From: Sporosarcina sp. FSL K6-3457
GTDB lineage: Bacteria; Bacillota; Bacilli; Bacillales_A; Planococcaceae
Assembly: GCF_038007285.1 (NCBI RefSeq)
Contig: NZ_JBBOWX010000001.1
Span: forward strand, 1,629,501 to 1,693,500
Length of the DNA: 64,000 bases
Direction: 5' to 3'
In this document: positions 7,708-16,621 of the stretch, piece after piece
Layout: the number at the start of each line of letters is the position of its first letter
Numbering within the stretch: position 1 is the first letter of the stretch
Program-made: the position numbers and the translations under genes
The notes under the pieces: generated by a model
Database searches by the model: none
Told to the model about the DNA's origin: nothing
Seen by the model: only the letters and a program-made list of their open reading frames with translations

Positions 7708-8691
7708 GTGAAAGCGTTTATTCATGAGGCTGGGAAATTGAAAATAAGTGAAGTGAGTGAACCCGTGGCAGGAATAGGAGAAGTTATCGTTGCGATTCGG
7801 ACGGCAGGGTTGAACCGCCGCGATTTGTACATACCTGCTCGTAGAGGGGATGCAACAGAAGCGTTAACGCTAGGCTCTGATGGGGCAGGTGTGATTGAGT
7901 CGATCGGTGAAGGGGTAACGAGCTTTGCGGTTGGCGATGAAGTCATTATCAATCCGGCACTTCGTTGGTATGACAATAGCGATGCACCGCCAGAAGCATT
8001 TGATATTTTAGGTATGCCAGATGACGGAACCTTTGCGGAAAAAATTGCTATTTCGGTGGAGCAAATTGAAATAAAACCAGCTCACCTAAGGTGGGAAGAG
8101 GCAGCTGTGCTGGCTCTAGCGGGTGTCACAGGCTATCGTGCATTATTTACAAAAGGGGGATTGCAGGCGGGCGATACGGTTTTTATCCCAGGTGCGGGGA
8201 GTGGTGTCGCGACCTATCTGATTGCATTTGCTAAAAATAGTGGAGCGCGTGTAATAGTTACATCGCGAAGTGAGGGCAAGCGGAAACAGGCTCTTGAGCT
8301 CGGGGCAGATATTGCGCTAGATACGGCTAGTGATTGGCAACAAGAGCTAGCGGGTGAAACGATTGACCTAGTTATTGAAAGTGTTGGGCAGGCAACATTT
8401 AATCGTTCGCTAGATGTGTTAAAAAAAGGTGGACGTATCGTTGTCTTCGGAGCGACGGCAGGTGATCAGGTCGACTTGGATTTGCGTGCATTTTTCTATG
8501 GTCAATATCAATTATTTGGCTCGACGATGGGGAGTAGAGAAGAACTACGTGACATGCTGGCGCATATTGAAAAGTACGGGACACGTCCAGTTGTCGATAC
8601 AGTGTTTAAGCTAGATGATGCGTTGGCAGCGTTTGACTATATCGAAGACAGTAAGCAATTTGGAAAAGTGGTACTGCGGGTAAGTGAATAA
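7708..8691 (+). CDS. MDR-family zinc-type alcohol dehydrogenase/quinone oxidoreductase-like protein
   Basis: A medium-chain dehydrogenase/reductase of about 327 residues. It has the N-terminal GroES-like half (TAGLNRRDLYIPARRGD, LGSDGAGVIESIGEGV) and the NAD(P)-binding half with FIPGAGSGVATYLIAFAK and VTSRSEGKRKQALELGAD. The four-cysteine structural zinc loop of true alcohol dehydrogenases is absent, pointing to the quinone-oxidoreductase/YogA-like branch. The start taken is GTG 7708, giving the typical MKAF opening, with AAGAAAGGA upstream; ATG 7699 or 7702 is possible. The cre site just upstream suggests catabolite control. Confidence 0.8.
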   Translation: MKAFIHEAGKLKISEVSEPVAGIGEVIVAIRTAGLNRRDLYIPARRGDATEALTLGSDGAGVIESIGEGVTSFAVGDEVIINPALRWYDNSDAPPEAFDILGMPDDGTFAEKIAISVEQIEIKPAHLRWEEAAVLALAGVTGYRALFTKGGLQAGDTVFIPGAGSGVATYLIAFAKNSGARVIVTSRSEGKRKQALELGADIALDTASDWQQELAGETIDLVIESVGQATFNRSLDVLKKGGRIVVFGATAGDQVDLDLRAFFYGQYQLFGSTMGSREELRDMLAHIEKYGTRPVVDTVFKLDDALAAFDYIEDSKQFGKVVLRVSE

Positions 8692-8794
8692 TGTCTCTTT
8701 TCAAATATAAAACCGTTATTTGGGTGTCAGAAAACAAGGCTTAACTCAAAGCATGAATACACTATACTATAGGCAAAGAAAGGTGGAGGTAGTT

Positions 8795-10474
8795 GTGACA
8801 GAAGAAGTCATTCCATTGACGGATTTAGAAATTGCATCAAAGGCAGTCATGAAACCAATTTGGGAAATTGCTGAAAAAGCAGGCATTCCAGAAAAAGCGG
8901 TTGAACCATATGGTCGATTTAAAGCGAAAATCGATGTAACGAAGCTAACTGGAGCAAGTAAGAATGGTAAAGTTGTTCTTGTTACCGCGATTAGCCCGAC
9001 ACCAGCGGGAGAAGGCAAGTCGACTGTTACGGTTGGACTTGCGGATGCACTTTCTAGGCTAGGTGAAAAGACGATGATTGCCTTACGGGAGCCATCACTT
9101 GGTCCTGTTATGGGGATGAAAGGTGGGGCGACAGGTGGCGGTTATGCACAAGTGTTGCCGATGGAAGAAATCAATTTACATTTTAATGGTGATATTCATG
9201 CCATTACAACGGCAAATAATGCACTGAGTGCAATGATTGACAATCATCTTCATCATGGTAATATTTTACGAATTGACCCGCGAAGGATTACATGGAAGCG
9301 TGTGTTGGATATGAATGATCGTGCATTGCGCCATGTGACCATCGGCCTTGGCGGGCCTGCGCAAGGTGTTCCAAGAGAAGACGGCTTTGACATTACAGTC
9401 GCTTCTGAAATTATGGCTGTATTTTGCTTAGCAACTAGCCTAACAGATTTGAAAGAGCGGATTGCCCGGATTGTCATCGGCTATACATATGACAAGGAAG
9501 CCGTTACTGTTCGTGATCTTGGTGTGCAAGGTGCACTGACATTGCTATTGAAAGAAGCATTTAAACCTAATTTAGTTCAGACAATTGAAGGGACTCCTGC
9601 TTTGATACACGGGGGGCCATTTGCCAATATAGCACATGGTTGTAACTCATTAATGGCGACAAACACAGCACGTAAGCTAGCGGATATTGTTGTCACTGAA
9701 GCAGGATTCGGGGCTGATTTAGGCGCAGAGAAATTTATGAATATTAAAACACGCCAAGGGAATTTTGCACCGGATGCAGTTGTCATTGTCGCGACAGTAC
9801 GTGCGTTGAAAATGCATGGCGGTGTACCAAAAAGTCAGTTGAAAGAGGAAAATAGTCAGGCTGTGAAGAACGGTATGGAAAATTTGGCAAAACATATTGA
9901 TACGGTACTCGCTTTTGGGGTACAGCCAGTCATTGCGCTCAACCGTTTCATTACAGACTCGGCAGCTGAACTTACAGTAATTGTTGATTGGTGTGAGGAG
10001 AATGGGGTCCGTGTGGCTTTGACAGATGTGTGGGAACATGGGGGAGAAGGTGGTCTCGCCTTGGCGCAAGAAGTCATCAGTCTGTTGAATGAACCGAACC
10101 ATTTTGCACCGCTTTACCATGTCGAACAATCTGTACATGATAAGATTACGGCAATTGTTCAGAAAGTATACGGTGGGCAAGGTATTATCCTGACAGATCG
10201 GGCGCTGAAAAATCTTCAGGATATTGAAAAGAATGGGTGGGACGTCTTACCAATTTGTATGGCCAAAACCCAATATTCATTTTCCGATAATCCAATGATG
10301 CTTGGTCGTCCTGAAGGGTTTACAATTACAATTCGAGAAATTATTCCGAAACTCGGTGCTGGATTCCTTGTCTGTCTAACAGGTGATATTATGACGATGC
10401 CTGGTTTGCCTAAAACTCCGGCTGCGCTTGGCATGGATATAGACGCTGAAGGTAATGTAGTTGGTTTGATGTGA
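8795..10474 (+). CDS. fhs: Formate-tetrahydrofolate ligase
   Basis: ATP-dependent ligation of formate to tetrahydrofolate, giving 10-formyl-THF for purine and formyl-methionine synthesis. The protein has 559 residues, the family's normal size. It keeps the P-loop TPAGEGKST near residue 70, the [19 protein letters not shown] stretch and the C-terminal [12 protein letters not shown] signature. The start is GTG 8795 with GGTGGAGGT nine bases before it; an upstream in-frame ATG at 8720 has no ribosome site. The native terminator downstream is split by an IS. Confidence 0.97.
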   Translation: MTEEVIPLTDLEIASKAVMKPIWEIAEKAGIPEKAVEPYGRFKAKIDVTKLTGASKNGKVVLVTAISPTPAGEGKSTVTVGLADALSRLGEKTMIALREPSLGPVMGMKGGATGGGYAQVLPMEEINLHFNGDIHAITTANNALSAMIDNHLHHGNILRIDPRRITWKRVLDMNDRALRHVTIGLGGPAQGVPREDGFDITVASEIMAVFCLATSLTDLKERIARIVIGYTYDKEAVTVRDLGVQGALTLLLKEAFKPNLVQTIEGTPALIHGGPFANIAHGCNSLMATNTARKLADIVVTEAGFGADLGAEKFMNIKTRQGNFAPDAVVIVATVRALKMHGGVPKSQLKEENSQAVKNGMENLAKHIDTVLAFGVQPVIALNRFITDSAAELTVIVDWCEENGVRVALTDVWEHGGEGGLALAQEVISLLNEPNHFAPLYHVEQSVHDKITAIVQKVYGGQGIILTDRALKNLQDIEKNGWDVLPICMAKTQYSFSDNPMMLGRPEGFTITIREIIPKLGAGFLVCLTGDIMTMPGLPKTPAALGMDIDAEGNVVGLM

Positions 10475-10482
10475 AAAGGAGA

Positions 10483-10494
10483 GGCCGCCAGCTT
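10483..10494 (+). terminator. 5' half of the fhs terminator, interrupted by the IS
   Basis: GGCCGCCAGCTT before the IS and GGTGGTCTTTTT after it (12356-12367) rejoin, once one target copy is removed, into an 8-bp stem with two G-U pairs, a 3-base loop and a T tract. This is the original rho-independent terminator. Confidence 0.75.
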
Positions 10495-10554
10495 GAGGCC
10501 GCTGAAAAAGTCCTCAATTAAAATTGTGACTGAAAGTTTCCATTGAAACCGCTT

Positions 10555-10660
10555 CGGCGCTTGCGGATGCCTCCCGCCATAAGCCAAGCAGAAAACCGCT
10601 GCCAGTCTTATGGCTTCGGCTACCGCTGTAAGGCGCCCTCGCTGGTTCTGCTTACGCATT
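10555..10660 (+). repeat. Family 2-like hairpin repeat inside the IS left end
   Basis: Between the left inverted repeat and the transposase lies a GC-rich block. It has CGGCGC near 10555, CATAAGCC near 10578, CTTATG near 10607 and GGCGCC at 10632, the same order of short motifs as the family 2 copy at 17647-17757. Similarity is local, so it may be a diverged copy carried by the IS or a convergent structure. Confidence 0.4.
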
Positions 10661-10697
10661 TTACTAAGTTACTAAAAAGTAATGAAGACAACGAAAG

Positions 10698-10737
10698 CGA
10701 GCCATTCCACGATCTAATCGAGGAATGGCTCGTTTTA
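10698..10737 (+). terminator. Hairpin terminator at the left end of the IS
   Basis: CGAGCCATTCC and GGAATGGCTCG form a perfect 11-bp stem followed by TTTTATT. It should block read-in from fhs into the transposase and may replace the disrupted fhs terminator. Confidence 0.8.
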
Positions 10738-10777
10738 TTGTTGTATAATGAAGAGACTAATTCTAGGCGGTGTCCCG

Positions 10778-12238
10778 ATGATTTCAAACCAAGAAACGTT
10801 AAACCTCAGCCCATATATGGCGATTTACGATATCGTAGTGCCCAAAGATAATCAGCTCCGTCAAATCAATGACCTTGTTGACTTTTCTTTCGTATACGAT
10901 GAATTAAAAAATAAATATTGTCTCGATAACGGCCGCAATGCAGTGTCGCCGATTCGGATGTTCAAATATTTATTGCTTAAATCAATCTTTGACCTATCTG
11001 ATATTGATGTCGTAGAACGTTCTAAATACGATATGTCGTTTAAATATTTTCTTGATATGGCACCAGAAGATCCGGTGATTGACCCTAGTTCCTTAACGAA
11101 GTTCCGCAGACTTCGTCTTCAGGATGTAGGCTTATTAGATTTGCTGATTCAAAAGACGGTAGAAATCGCATTGGACAAGAAATTAATCACTAGTAAAACC
11201 ATCATCGTGGACGCTACACATACTAAATCACGTTATAATCAACTGTCACCGAAAGAGTTTTTGACGGTCAATTCGAAAAATGTACGTAAAGCCGTCTATA
11301 AAATCGATGAATCTATGAAAGAGAAATTCCCAGCTAAACCAATTTCTAACGAAGTGAAAGATGAATTGGCTTATTGTAAAGAAGTCATTGTAGTGATTGA
11401 AAAAGAAGCCCATCTTATCAATATTCCAGCGGTCAGAGAGAAGTTAAATGTATTGAAGGAAGTTGTAGAAGACTACACGGAACAGCTTGAGTATTCGGCG
11501 GATCCAGATGCGCGTGTTGGTCATAAAACAGAAGATTCCTCTTTCTTTGGCTATAAAACGCATATTGCGATAAGTGACGAACGACTGATTACGGCTGCGA
11601 TTGTGACAACTGGTGAACAAAGTGATGGGAAATATCTACAAGAGTTAATTGAGAAAAGCCAAGAAACCGGTATGGAAATTGAAACGGTGATTGGGGATAC
11701 CGCGTACTCTGAAAAAGATAATATTCGTTATGCGAAGAAAAATGAGCTTGAACTCGTATCGAAATTAAATCCCCAAATCACGCATGGTGCACGCGCAAAA
11801 GAAGATGAATTTGAGTTTAATAAAGATGCAGGAATGTATGTGTGTAAAGCTGGTCATATGGCGATTCGGAAAGCGCGTATAGGAAAGAAGAATGTAGGGA
11901 AAAATCAAAGTCAAACCTATTATTTTGATATCAATAAATGTAAAACTTGTCCGCTTCGCGAAGGTTGTTATAGGGATGGCGCGAAAAGTAAAACCTATTC
12001 TGTTACGATTAAATCGACTGAACATAAAGATCAAGAAGCGTTCCAAAACAGCGAAAAATTTAAAGAGAAGGCAAAGTCTCGCTATAAAATTGAAGCGAAG
12101 AATAGTGAATTGAAACATAGACACGGGTATGATGTAGCCACATCCGCGGGTCTATTTGGTATGCAGATACAAGGAGCGATGGCTATATTTGCGGTCAACC
12201 TCAAACGGATTAGGACGCTAATGAAGGAATCAGAGTAA
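10778..12238 (+). CDS. IS1182-family transposase
   Basis: A DDE transposase of about 486 residues. The N-terminal DUF772-type region reads FKYLLLKSIFDLSDIDVVERS and FRRLRLQDVG. The catalytic domain has VDATHTKSRYN (first Asp), IGDTAYSEKDN (second Asp) and a C-terminal Glu candidate in RYKIEAKNSELKHRHGYD, with a CKTCPLREGC zinc-like cluster. ATG 10778 gives the usual MISNQETLNLSPY opening; ATG 10748 adds ten residues. No frameshift or internal stop is seen, so the gene appears functional. Confidence 0.9.
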   Translation: MISNQETLNLSPYMAIYDIVVPKDNQLRQINDLVDFSFVYDELKNKYCLDNGRNAVSPIRMFKYLLLKSIFDLSDIDVVERSKYDMSFKYFLDMAPEDPVIDPSSLTKFRRLRLQDVGLLDLLIQKTVEIALDKKLITSKTIIVDATHTKSRYNQLSPKEFLTVNSKNVRKAVYKIDESMKEKFPAKPISNEVKDELAYCKEVIVVIEKEAHLINIPAVREKLNVLKEVVEDYTEQLEYSADPDARVGHKTEDSSFFGYKTHIAISDERLITAAIVTTGEQSDGKYLQELIEKSQETGMEIETVIGDTAYSEKDNIRYAKKNELELVSKLNPQITHGARAKEDEFEFNKDAGMYVCKAGHMAIRKARIGKKNVGKNQSQTYYFDINKCKTCPLREGCYRDGAKSKTYSVTIKSTEHKDQEAFQNSEKFKEKAKSRYKIEAKNSELKHRHGYDVATSAGLFGMQIQGAMAIFAVNLKRIRTLMKESE

Positions 12239-12250
12239 GGAATACGAAAG

Positions 12251-12297
12251 GAAAAGACGTTATTTCGTTCAATTTCGAACGAAATAGCGTCTTTTTA
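12251..12297 (+). terminator. Terminator after the IS transposase
   Basis: AAAAGACGTTATTTCGTTC and its inverse GAACGAAATAGCGTCTTTT form a long stem around a short loop, ending in a T tract, inside the right inverted repeat. Confidence 0.85.
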
Positions 12298-12373
12298 AAT
12301 TTAAGCTCACTTATGGGATTTAAAAACGTAAGTTTTTCAGCGGCCTCGCCAGCTTGGTGGTCTTTTTCATTGC

Positions 12374-12585
12374 TTAGGAAACTATAAAATCTCGTACTGT
12401 GGATAAGTTGAAATAATGTGATTTCTCGTCTAGGCTCCAGCGCCTAGGGACTCGGGTCGTTTCGGTCTTGTTAGTAAAGGCAAAGAGCTCCTCTACTTTC
12501 AAGCCCTCCAATAGGGAAGGATTGAACTTCATCCTTCCTATCTGTCGCACCTGAATAGGCGCTTGCGCTTTTGTTCTTATGTTCG
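12374..12585 (+). repeat. Family 2 dispersed repeat, copy 1
   Basis: Shares about 75 bases with the copy at 36856: AGGAA-CTATAAAATCTCGTACTGTGG, GATTTCTCGTCTAGGCTCCAG and CTTGCGCTTTTGTTC. AGCGCCTA and TAGGCGCT form the outer stem, and AGGGAAGGAT with ATCCTTCCT an inner one. It fills most of the 480-base gap between the IS and the next gene; the last 130 bases before 12732 are AT-rich promoter-like sequence. Confidence 0.7.
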
Positions 12586-12731
12586 TTCACGATCTAAAAA
12601 TATCCATTTATAATAATAGTGAACAAATTGTGAATATTTTATATGAATATGCTTTTTATCATAGTGATAAGTTACACTATATGTAGTTAATATATACTGG
12701 AATAATGTAAAAGGAAGGAGAAAGGGACTGG

Positions 12732-14189
12732 GTGAACAAACATTTTAGATTTCAACTGACGATGATTCTCATTGCCTTTTCCTTAGTGCTCTCCTTGCTA
12801 ATTGCTTGGTTTGATTATAGCAAGCTAAAAGATCGCGTGTTGATAGGACATGAAACGAAGATTGAGATGGCGGAGAGTAAAATTCTTGACTCGCTGACTA
12901 CGATTGATAGCGTTTATAGTCTGTTGGATCATCAAATGGCTGATGAAATGGAGAGCTATTCGCATGAACTCCTTGCGAAGTATGAAAAGGAACCTAATTT
13001 TGATAAATGGGATTTCAAAGAACTGAAAAAACGCTTTGGCATGGAAGTTTTTATTATTAATGAAGACAATAAGATTATTAATAGTAGTATGAGCAAAGAT
13101 ATTGGGCTGGATTTTGAAAAATGTTGTACAGGTCTTGCAAAGCTTTTAACTAAAAGAAGGCTTGGTACCGATTTTTCACATGATGGAATGGATTTGCAGC
13201 AAAGAACGGGTGAAATGAAAAAGTTTAGCTATATGCCAACTCCGGATCATAAATACATTGTTGAGTTAAGCGTAGCACTTGAAGACAAAGAAATTTATCA
13301 AGAATTTAATTTTATGAAAACGATTGCTATTTTGGAAGAGAAGTATGATGAAATTAACTCTATACGTGTCTATAATTCGGCTGGACGTCAGCTTGGAGTT
13401 ACGGAAGTGAGAAAAGTATTGCCTTCCATGCGCTCCGTCATTCGGGAGACATTGAGTACTATAGAGCCACAAGAACGTAGTGATGGGGATATTACATATC
13501 GTTACATTCCTTACGTTGCGGATGATCCCCGTGGCTTATCGACAAAACGGGTCATTGAAATTGTCTATAATAACGGTGAATTGTCAGGATTACTAGGTAG
13601 CTATCGTAATGAATTTATCCTTCAATTATTTTTAATATTAGTTGCGGCAGTAGGACTTTCCTTTATCATTGCACGTCTTGTTGCCAAACCTATCTATCTT
13701 GCGTTTCATGATAGTTTGACTGGCTTAAAAAATAGGGCAGCATTTGATGAGGAAATCAAAAAAATATTAGCAAAAAAACAGGGTAATGTAGCACTTATGA
13801 TGATTGACATTGATAACTTTAAAACAGTGAATGATTCGCTTGGGCATGGAGAAGGGGATCGAATTTTACAGTTGGTAGCGACAATGATTCAAGAGGTTGC
13901 AGGGCCGAATCATGTAGTTGCTAGGGTCGGTGGCGATGAATTTGTCATCATATTATCCAAAATAAAAGAGCGTGAGTTGAAACAGCTTGCAGCAAAAATG
14001 GTAAACCAACTTAAAGAGGTGCTACTGGCGCAGCACCAACTTGAGAATATGGATGTGTCAATTAGTATTGGTATCGCTTATGCAACGATGCACGACGAGG
14101 CAGATACACTGTATAATAAAGCTGACCATGCGTTATATAAATCCAAAGAGAATGGTAAAAATCAATATAATTTTTATACACTGGCATGA
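12732..14189 (+). CDS. Membrane-bound diguanylate cyclase (GGDEF)
   Basis: Makes cyclic di-GMP from two GTP. There are 485 residues: a membrane helix at about 8-26, an extracytoplasmic sensor region of about 260 residues, a second helix at about 295-317, then a GGDEF domain (330-485). The active site is ARVGGDEFVIIL near residues 398-409. The RxxD product-inhibition site is absent: GPNH stands where RxxD would be. There is no EAL domain. The start is GTG 12732 behind AAGGAGAAAGG. It is monocistronic, with its own terminator. Confidence 0.88.
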   Translation: MNKHFRFQLTMILIAFSLVLSLLIAWFDYSKLKDRVLIGHETKIEMAESKILDSLTTIDSVYSLLDHQMADEMESYSHELLAKYEKEPNFDKWDFKELKKRFGMEVFIINEDNKIINSSMSKDIGLDFEKCCTGLAKLLTKRRLGTDFSHDGMDLQQRTGEMKKFSYMPTPDHKYIVELSVALEDKEIYQEFNFMKTIAILEEKYDEINSIRVYNSAGRQLGVTEVRKVLPSMRSVIRETLSTIEPQERSDGDITYRYIPYVADDPRGLSTKRVIEIVYNNGELSGLLGSYRNEFILQLFLILVAAVGLSFIIARLVAKPIYLAFHDSLTGLKNRAAFDEEIKKILAKKQGNVALMMIDIDNFKTVNDSLGHGEGDRILQLVATMIQEVAGPNHVVARVGGDEFVIILSKIKERELKQLAAKMVNQLKEVLLAQHQLENMDVSISIGIAYATMHDEADTLYNKADHALYKSKENGKNQYNFYTLA

Positions 14190-14202
14190 GTACCAAGTGA
14201 AG

Positions 14203-14241
14203 AAAAGGGGCTATCCGAGTATATTTGGATTAGCCCCTTTT
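14203..14241 (+). terminator. Terminator after the GGDEF gene, bidirectional
   Basis: AAAAGGGGCTA and TAGCCCCTTTT form a perfect stem between two convergent genes. Confidence 0.85.
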
Positions 14242-14248
14242 AACATGC

Positions 14249-15946
14249 TTATAAAGCCTTGTCGTCTACTGAATCCAGCCATGATTCAATGGTGCCAATG
14301 ACTGATTCCACACAGCCATCTTCAAATGGAGAAATCAAGTTTGCTTCAGCAACGAGTTTCGTAAATGACTTCGAGCCGCCGAGGGTACATAAATGTAAAT
14401 AGTCCTTCCAAGCCGCCTCGTGGTCTTCACGTGAACGTTTCCAAAATTGGAACGCACAAATTTGTGCCAGCGTATAATCAATATAATAAAAAGGGCTTTC
14501 GTAAATATGTCCTTGACGTTGCCAGACGGCACCGGATTCCAAGTATTCGATGCCGTCATAATCGCGCATTGGTAAATAGATTTGCTCAATTTTTTTCCAA
14601 GCTGCTTTACGCTCGGCTGGCGTCATTTGTGGATTTTCATAGATAACATGCTGGAATTCATCCACAGCAACACCGTATGGTAAAAAGAGTAGTGCATCAC
14701 TTAGATGTGAAAATTTGTATTTGTCTGTCTGTTCTTTGAAAAAGAGTTCCATCCAGGGCCATGTGAAAAATTCCATGCTCATGGAATGGATTTCTGCCCC
14801 TTCGTAGGTCGGCCACATATATTCTGGAATGCCGATATTACGACTTGAATACACCTGGAACGCATGCCCTGCTTCATGCGTCAGTACATCAATATCTCCA
14901 GAAGTACCATTGAAGTTGGAGAAAATGAACGGTGAGTCATAGTCATCGATGAATGTACAATAACCACCTGCTTCTTTTCCTTTCTTCGCTTCAACGTCCA
15001 ATAAATTTCTGTCCGTCATAAACTTGAAAAATGTATCTGTTTCTGGAGACAGTTCGGCATACATCTTTTTGCCGTTGTCAATGATCCATTCAGGAGGGCC
15101 TTGTGGTGTTGCATTGCCTGTTAAGAAATTAAGAGACTGGTCATGGTATTTTAACGTATCGACGCCAATCCGCTCTGCCTGACGCTCGTAGAGGCGGCTA
15201 GCAAGTGGCACGATGAAATCTCGTACTTGATCGCGGAATTTCTTCACCATATCCGCATCATAATCAATGCGGTTCATGCGAACATAACCAAGCTCTACGT
15301 AGTTTTTATAACCAAGTGTTGTTGCAATTTGGTGGCGAAGTGTAACGAGTTTGTCGTAGATGGTATCGAATTGCTCTCCGTTATCTGCATAAAATTTTTG
15401 TGTAGCTTCTAGTGCAGATTTACGAATAGCACGGTCTGTCGATTCGGCATAAGGTCCCATTTGGGCAAGCGTTAGCGTCTTACCATCAAATGTGATTTGT
15501 GCAGATGCAACAAGTTTCGAATAGTCAGATGCCAATTTGTTTTCCTTTTGCAGCAATTCAACAATCTCTGGTGCAAAGGATTTAATAGCATTATCGGCAA
15601 GTGCAAATAATTGGCTGCCCCATTGTTCTTCTAATTGTGCTCTAAAAGGAGTCACCACGAGTTCCTTGTAGTAAGCGGTTTCAAGTTCCTGGTACTCAGG
15701 TCCAATTTCATCGAAATAATCTCGTTCCGCTTGATAGAATGCATCATTTGTATCGATAGAGGAGCGGATGTAGACAAGATTAGATTGTGTAGAGTAGTTG
15801 CGACCGATAGCATTAATCTTTTCCATTACCTCGTTTTGCTGTTCATAAGAGCTTGCGGTGCGGAATTCCTGAAGTAGCACTTCGAACTCTTTTTTTAATG
15901 TTGCCATATCAGGTTTTGTGTATGAATAGTCTTCGAACTTTAACAT
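14249..15946 (-). CDS. M3-family oligoendopeptidase
   Basis: A zinc metallopeptidase of 565 residues that cleaves short cytoplasmic peptides. The metal-binding motif HEAGH is in DVLTHEAGHAFQVYSS near residue 355, and the downstream glutamate lies in YEGAEIHSMSMEFFTWPWME, as in the M3/PepF-related clan. The start is ATG 15946 with AGGAGGAATTAGC directly before it; the frame extends 13 codons further without a ribosome site. It is convergent with the diguanylate cyclase gene. Confidence 0.9.
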   Translation of the reverse strand: MLKFEDYSYTKPDMATLKKEFEVLLQEFRTASSYEQQNEVMEKINAIGRNYSTQSNLVYIRSSIDTNDAFYQAERDYFDEIGPEYQELETAYYKELVVTPFRAQLEEQWGSQLFALADNAIKSFAPEIVELLQKENKLASDYSKLVASAQITFDGKTLTLAQMGPYAESTDRAIRKSALEATQKFYADNGEQFDTIYDKLVTLRHQIATTLGYKNYVELGYVRMNRIDYDADMVKKFRDQVRDFIVPLASRLYERQAERIGVDTLKYHDQSLNFLTGNATPQGPPEWIIDNGKKMYAELSPETDTFFKFMTDRNLLDVEAKKGKEAGGYCTFIDDYDSPFIFSNFNGTSGDIDVLTHEAGHAFQVYSSRNIGIPEYMWPTYEGAEIHSMSMEFFTWPWMELFFKEQTDKYKFSHLSDALLFLPYGVAVDEFQHVIYENPQMTPAERKAAWKKIEQIYLPMRDYDGIEYLESGAVWQRQGHIYESPFYYIDYTLAQICAFQFWKRSREDHEAAWKDYLHLCTLGGSKSFTKLVAEANLISPFEDGCVESVIGTIESWLDSVDDKAL

Positions 15947-16163
15947 GCTAATTCCTCCTGAATCTTTACTAGTGAAATACTTCACTGTTTCTATTGTTCA
16001 CGAAGTTCGGACAGATTGCAAAAGAAATTTGTTCAACGGGAAAACTATTTTGATGAAAAAGAGTCTATTGCATCATTTTCTTGGAAAATGGGGTATGATG
16101 GAGAGTAGTGTGCAAGGTGTACATGGTTATGTGAAAAATTGTGAGTGAGAGGTTGTTATAACT

Positions 16164-16448
16164 ATGGAAATTAACGAACATATTGTTGATCAAATGCTTG
16201 ATCCAACTGGAATTATTGCAGGGGAACGTTATCAATTTCGACTCTATCTAACATTAGACGAAGAAGATGAACTTTATGCTGAAGGCGGAACTGGCCTACG
16301 CGTCATTTTTGCAGTCGATGGAGATGAAGAGCGAATTGCATCGTATCACTTTTTTGAGCGTGCAACTGAAAAAGTTCTTGATTTTGAATTAGAGGATGAC
16401 GAAAAAGAAATCGTCCTTGCATTTTGTAAAGCGAACAGAGGAGAATAA
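16164..16448 (+). CDS. Small acidic protein, DUF6509-like
   Basis: A 94-residue, strongly acidic soluble protein (NEHIVDQMLDPTGIIAGERY ... LYAEGGTGLRVIFAVDGDEE ... HFFERATEKVLDFELEDDEK). It resembles a short conserved Bacilli family that databases have listed as DUF6509; this name is from memory and the function is unknown. A GAGAGG site precedes the start, and a terminator follows directly, so it is a single-gene unit. Confidence 0.6.
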   Translation: MEINEHIVDQMLDPTGIIAGERYQFRLYLTLDEEDELYAEGGTGLRVIFAVDGDEERIASYHFFERATEKVLDFELEDDEKEIVLAFCKANRGE

Positions 16449-16456
16449 GTAAATCT

Positions 16457-16485
16457 AGCCTGTACATTTAATTGTGCAGGCTTTT
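16457..16485 (+). terminator. Terminator after the DUF6509-like gene
   Basis: AGCCTGTAC and GTGCAGGCT form the stem, followed by TTTT. Confidence 0.8.
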
Positions 16486-16621
16486 CTCTACTTCTTCTTA
16501 TAAATGTAAAACATATTATGTGTTTTTTTTAGAGAATTAGTAGATAATAAGTGAAGTGGATGCAGAGGTCTTTGTTTTTCATCCAGACGAAAAAGAAAAA
16601 CTATAACAGGAGTGTTTGCAT

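Larger units (their letters stand above)
10495..12347 (+). mobile_element. IS1182-family insertion sequence with 15-bp terminal inverted repeats
   Basis: The ends are GAGGCCGCTGAAAAA (10495-10509) and its exact inverse TTTTTCAGCGGCCTC (12333-12347). GCCAGCTT is duplicated on each side (10487-10494 and 12348-12355), an 8-bp target duplication. The element is about 1.85 kb and carries one transposase gene, a hairpin terminator before it (10698-10737) and one after it (12251-12297). The intact ORF, perfect inverted repeats and intact duplication suggest a recent, possibly active insertion. Confidence 0.9.

Noticed and set aside
9719..10180. Long minus-strand frame inside fhs
   Set aside because: It lies entirely antisense to a well-conserved enzyme gene, has no ribosome site and encodes no recognisable protein.
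15945..16148. Plus-strand frame between the M3 peptidase and the DUF6509-like gene
   Set aside because: Overlaps the divergent promoter region; no ribosome site and no similarity recognised.
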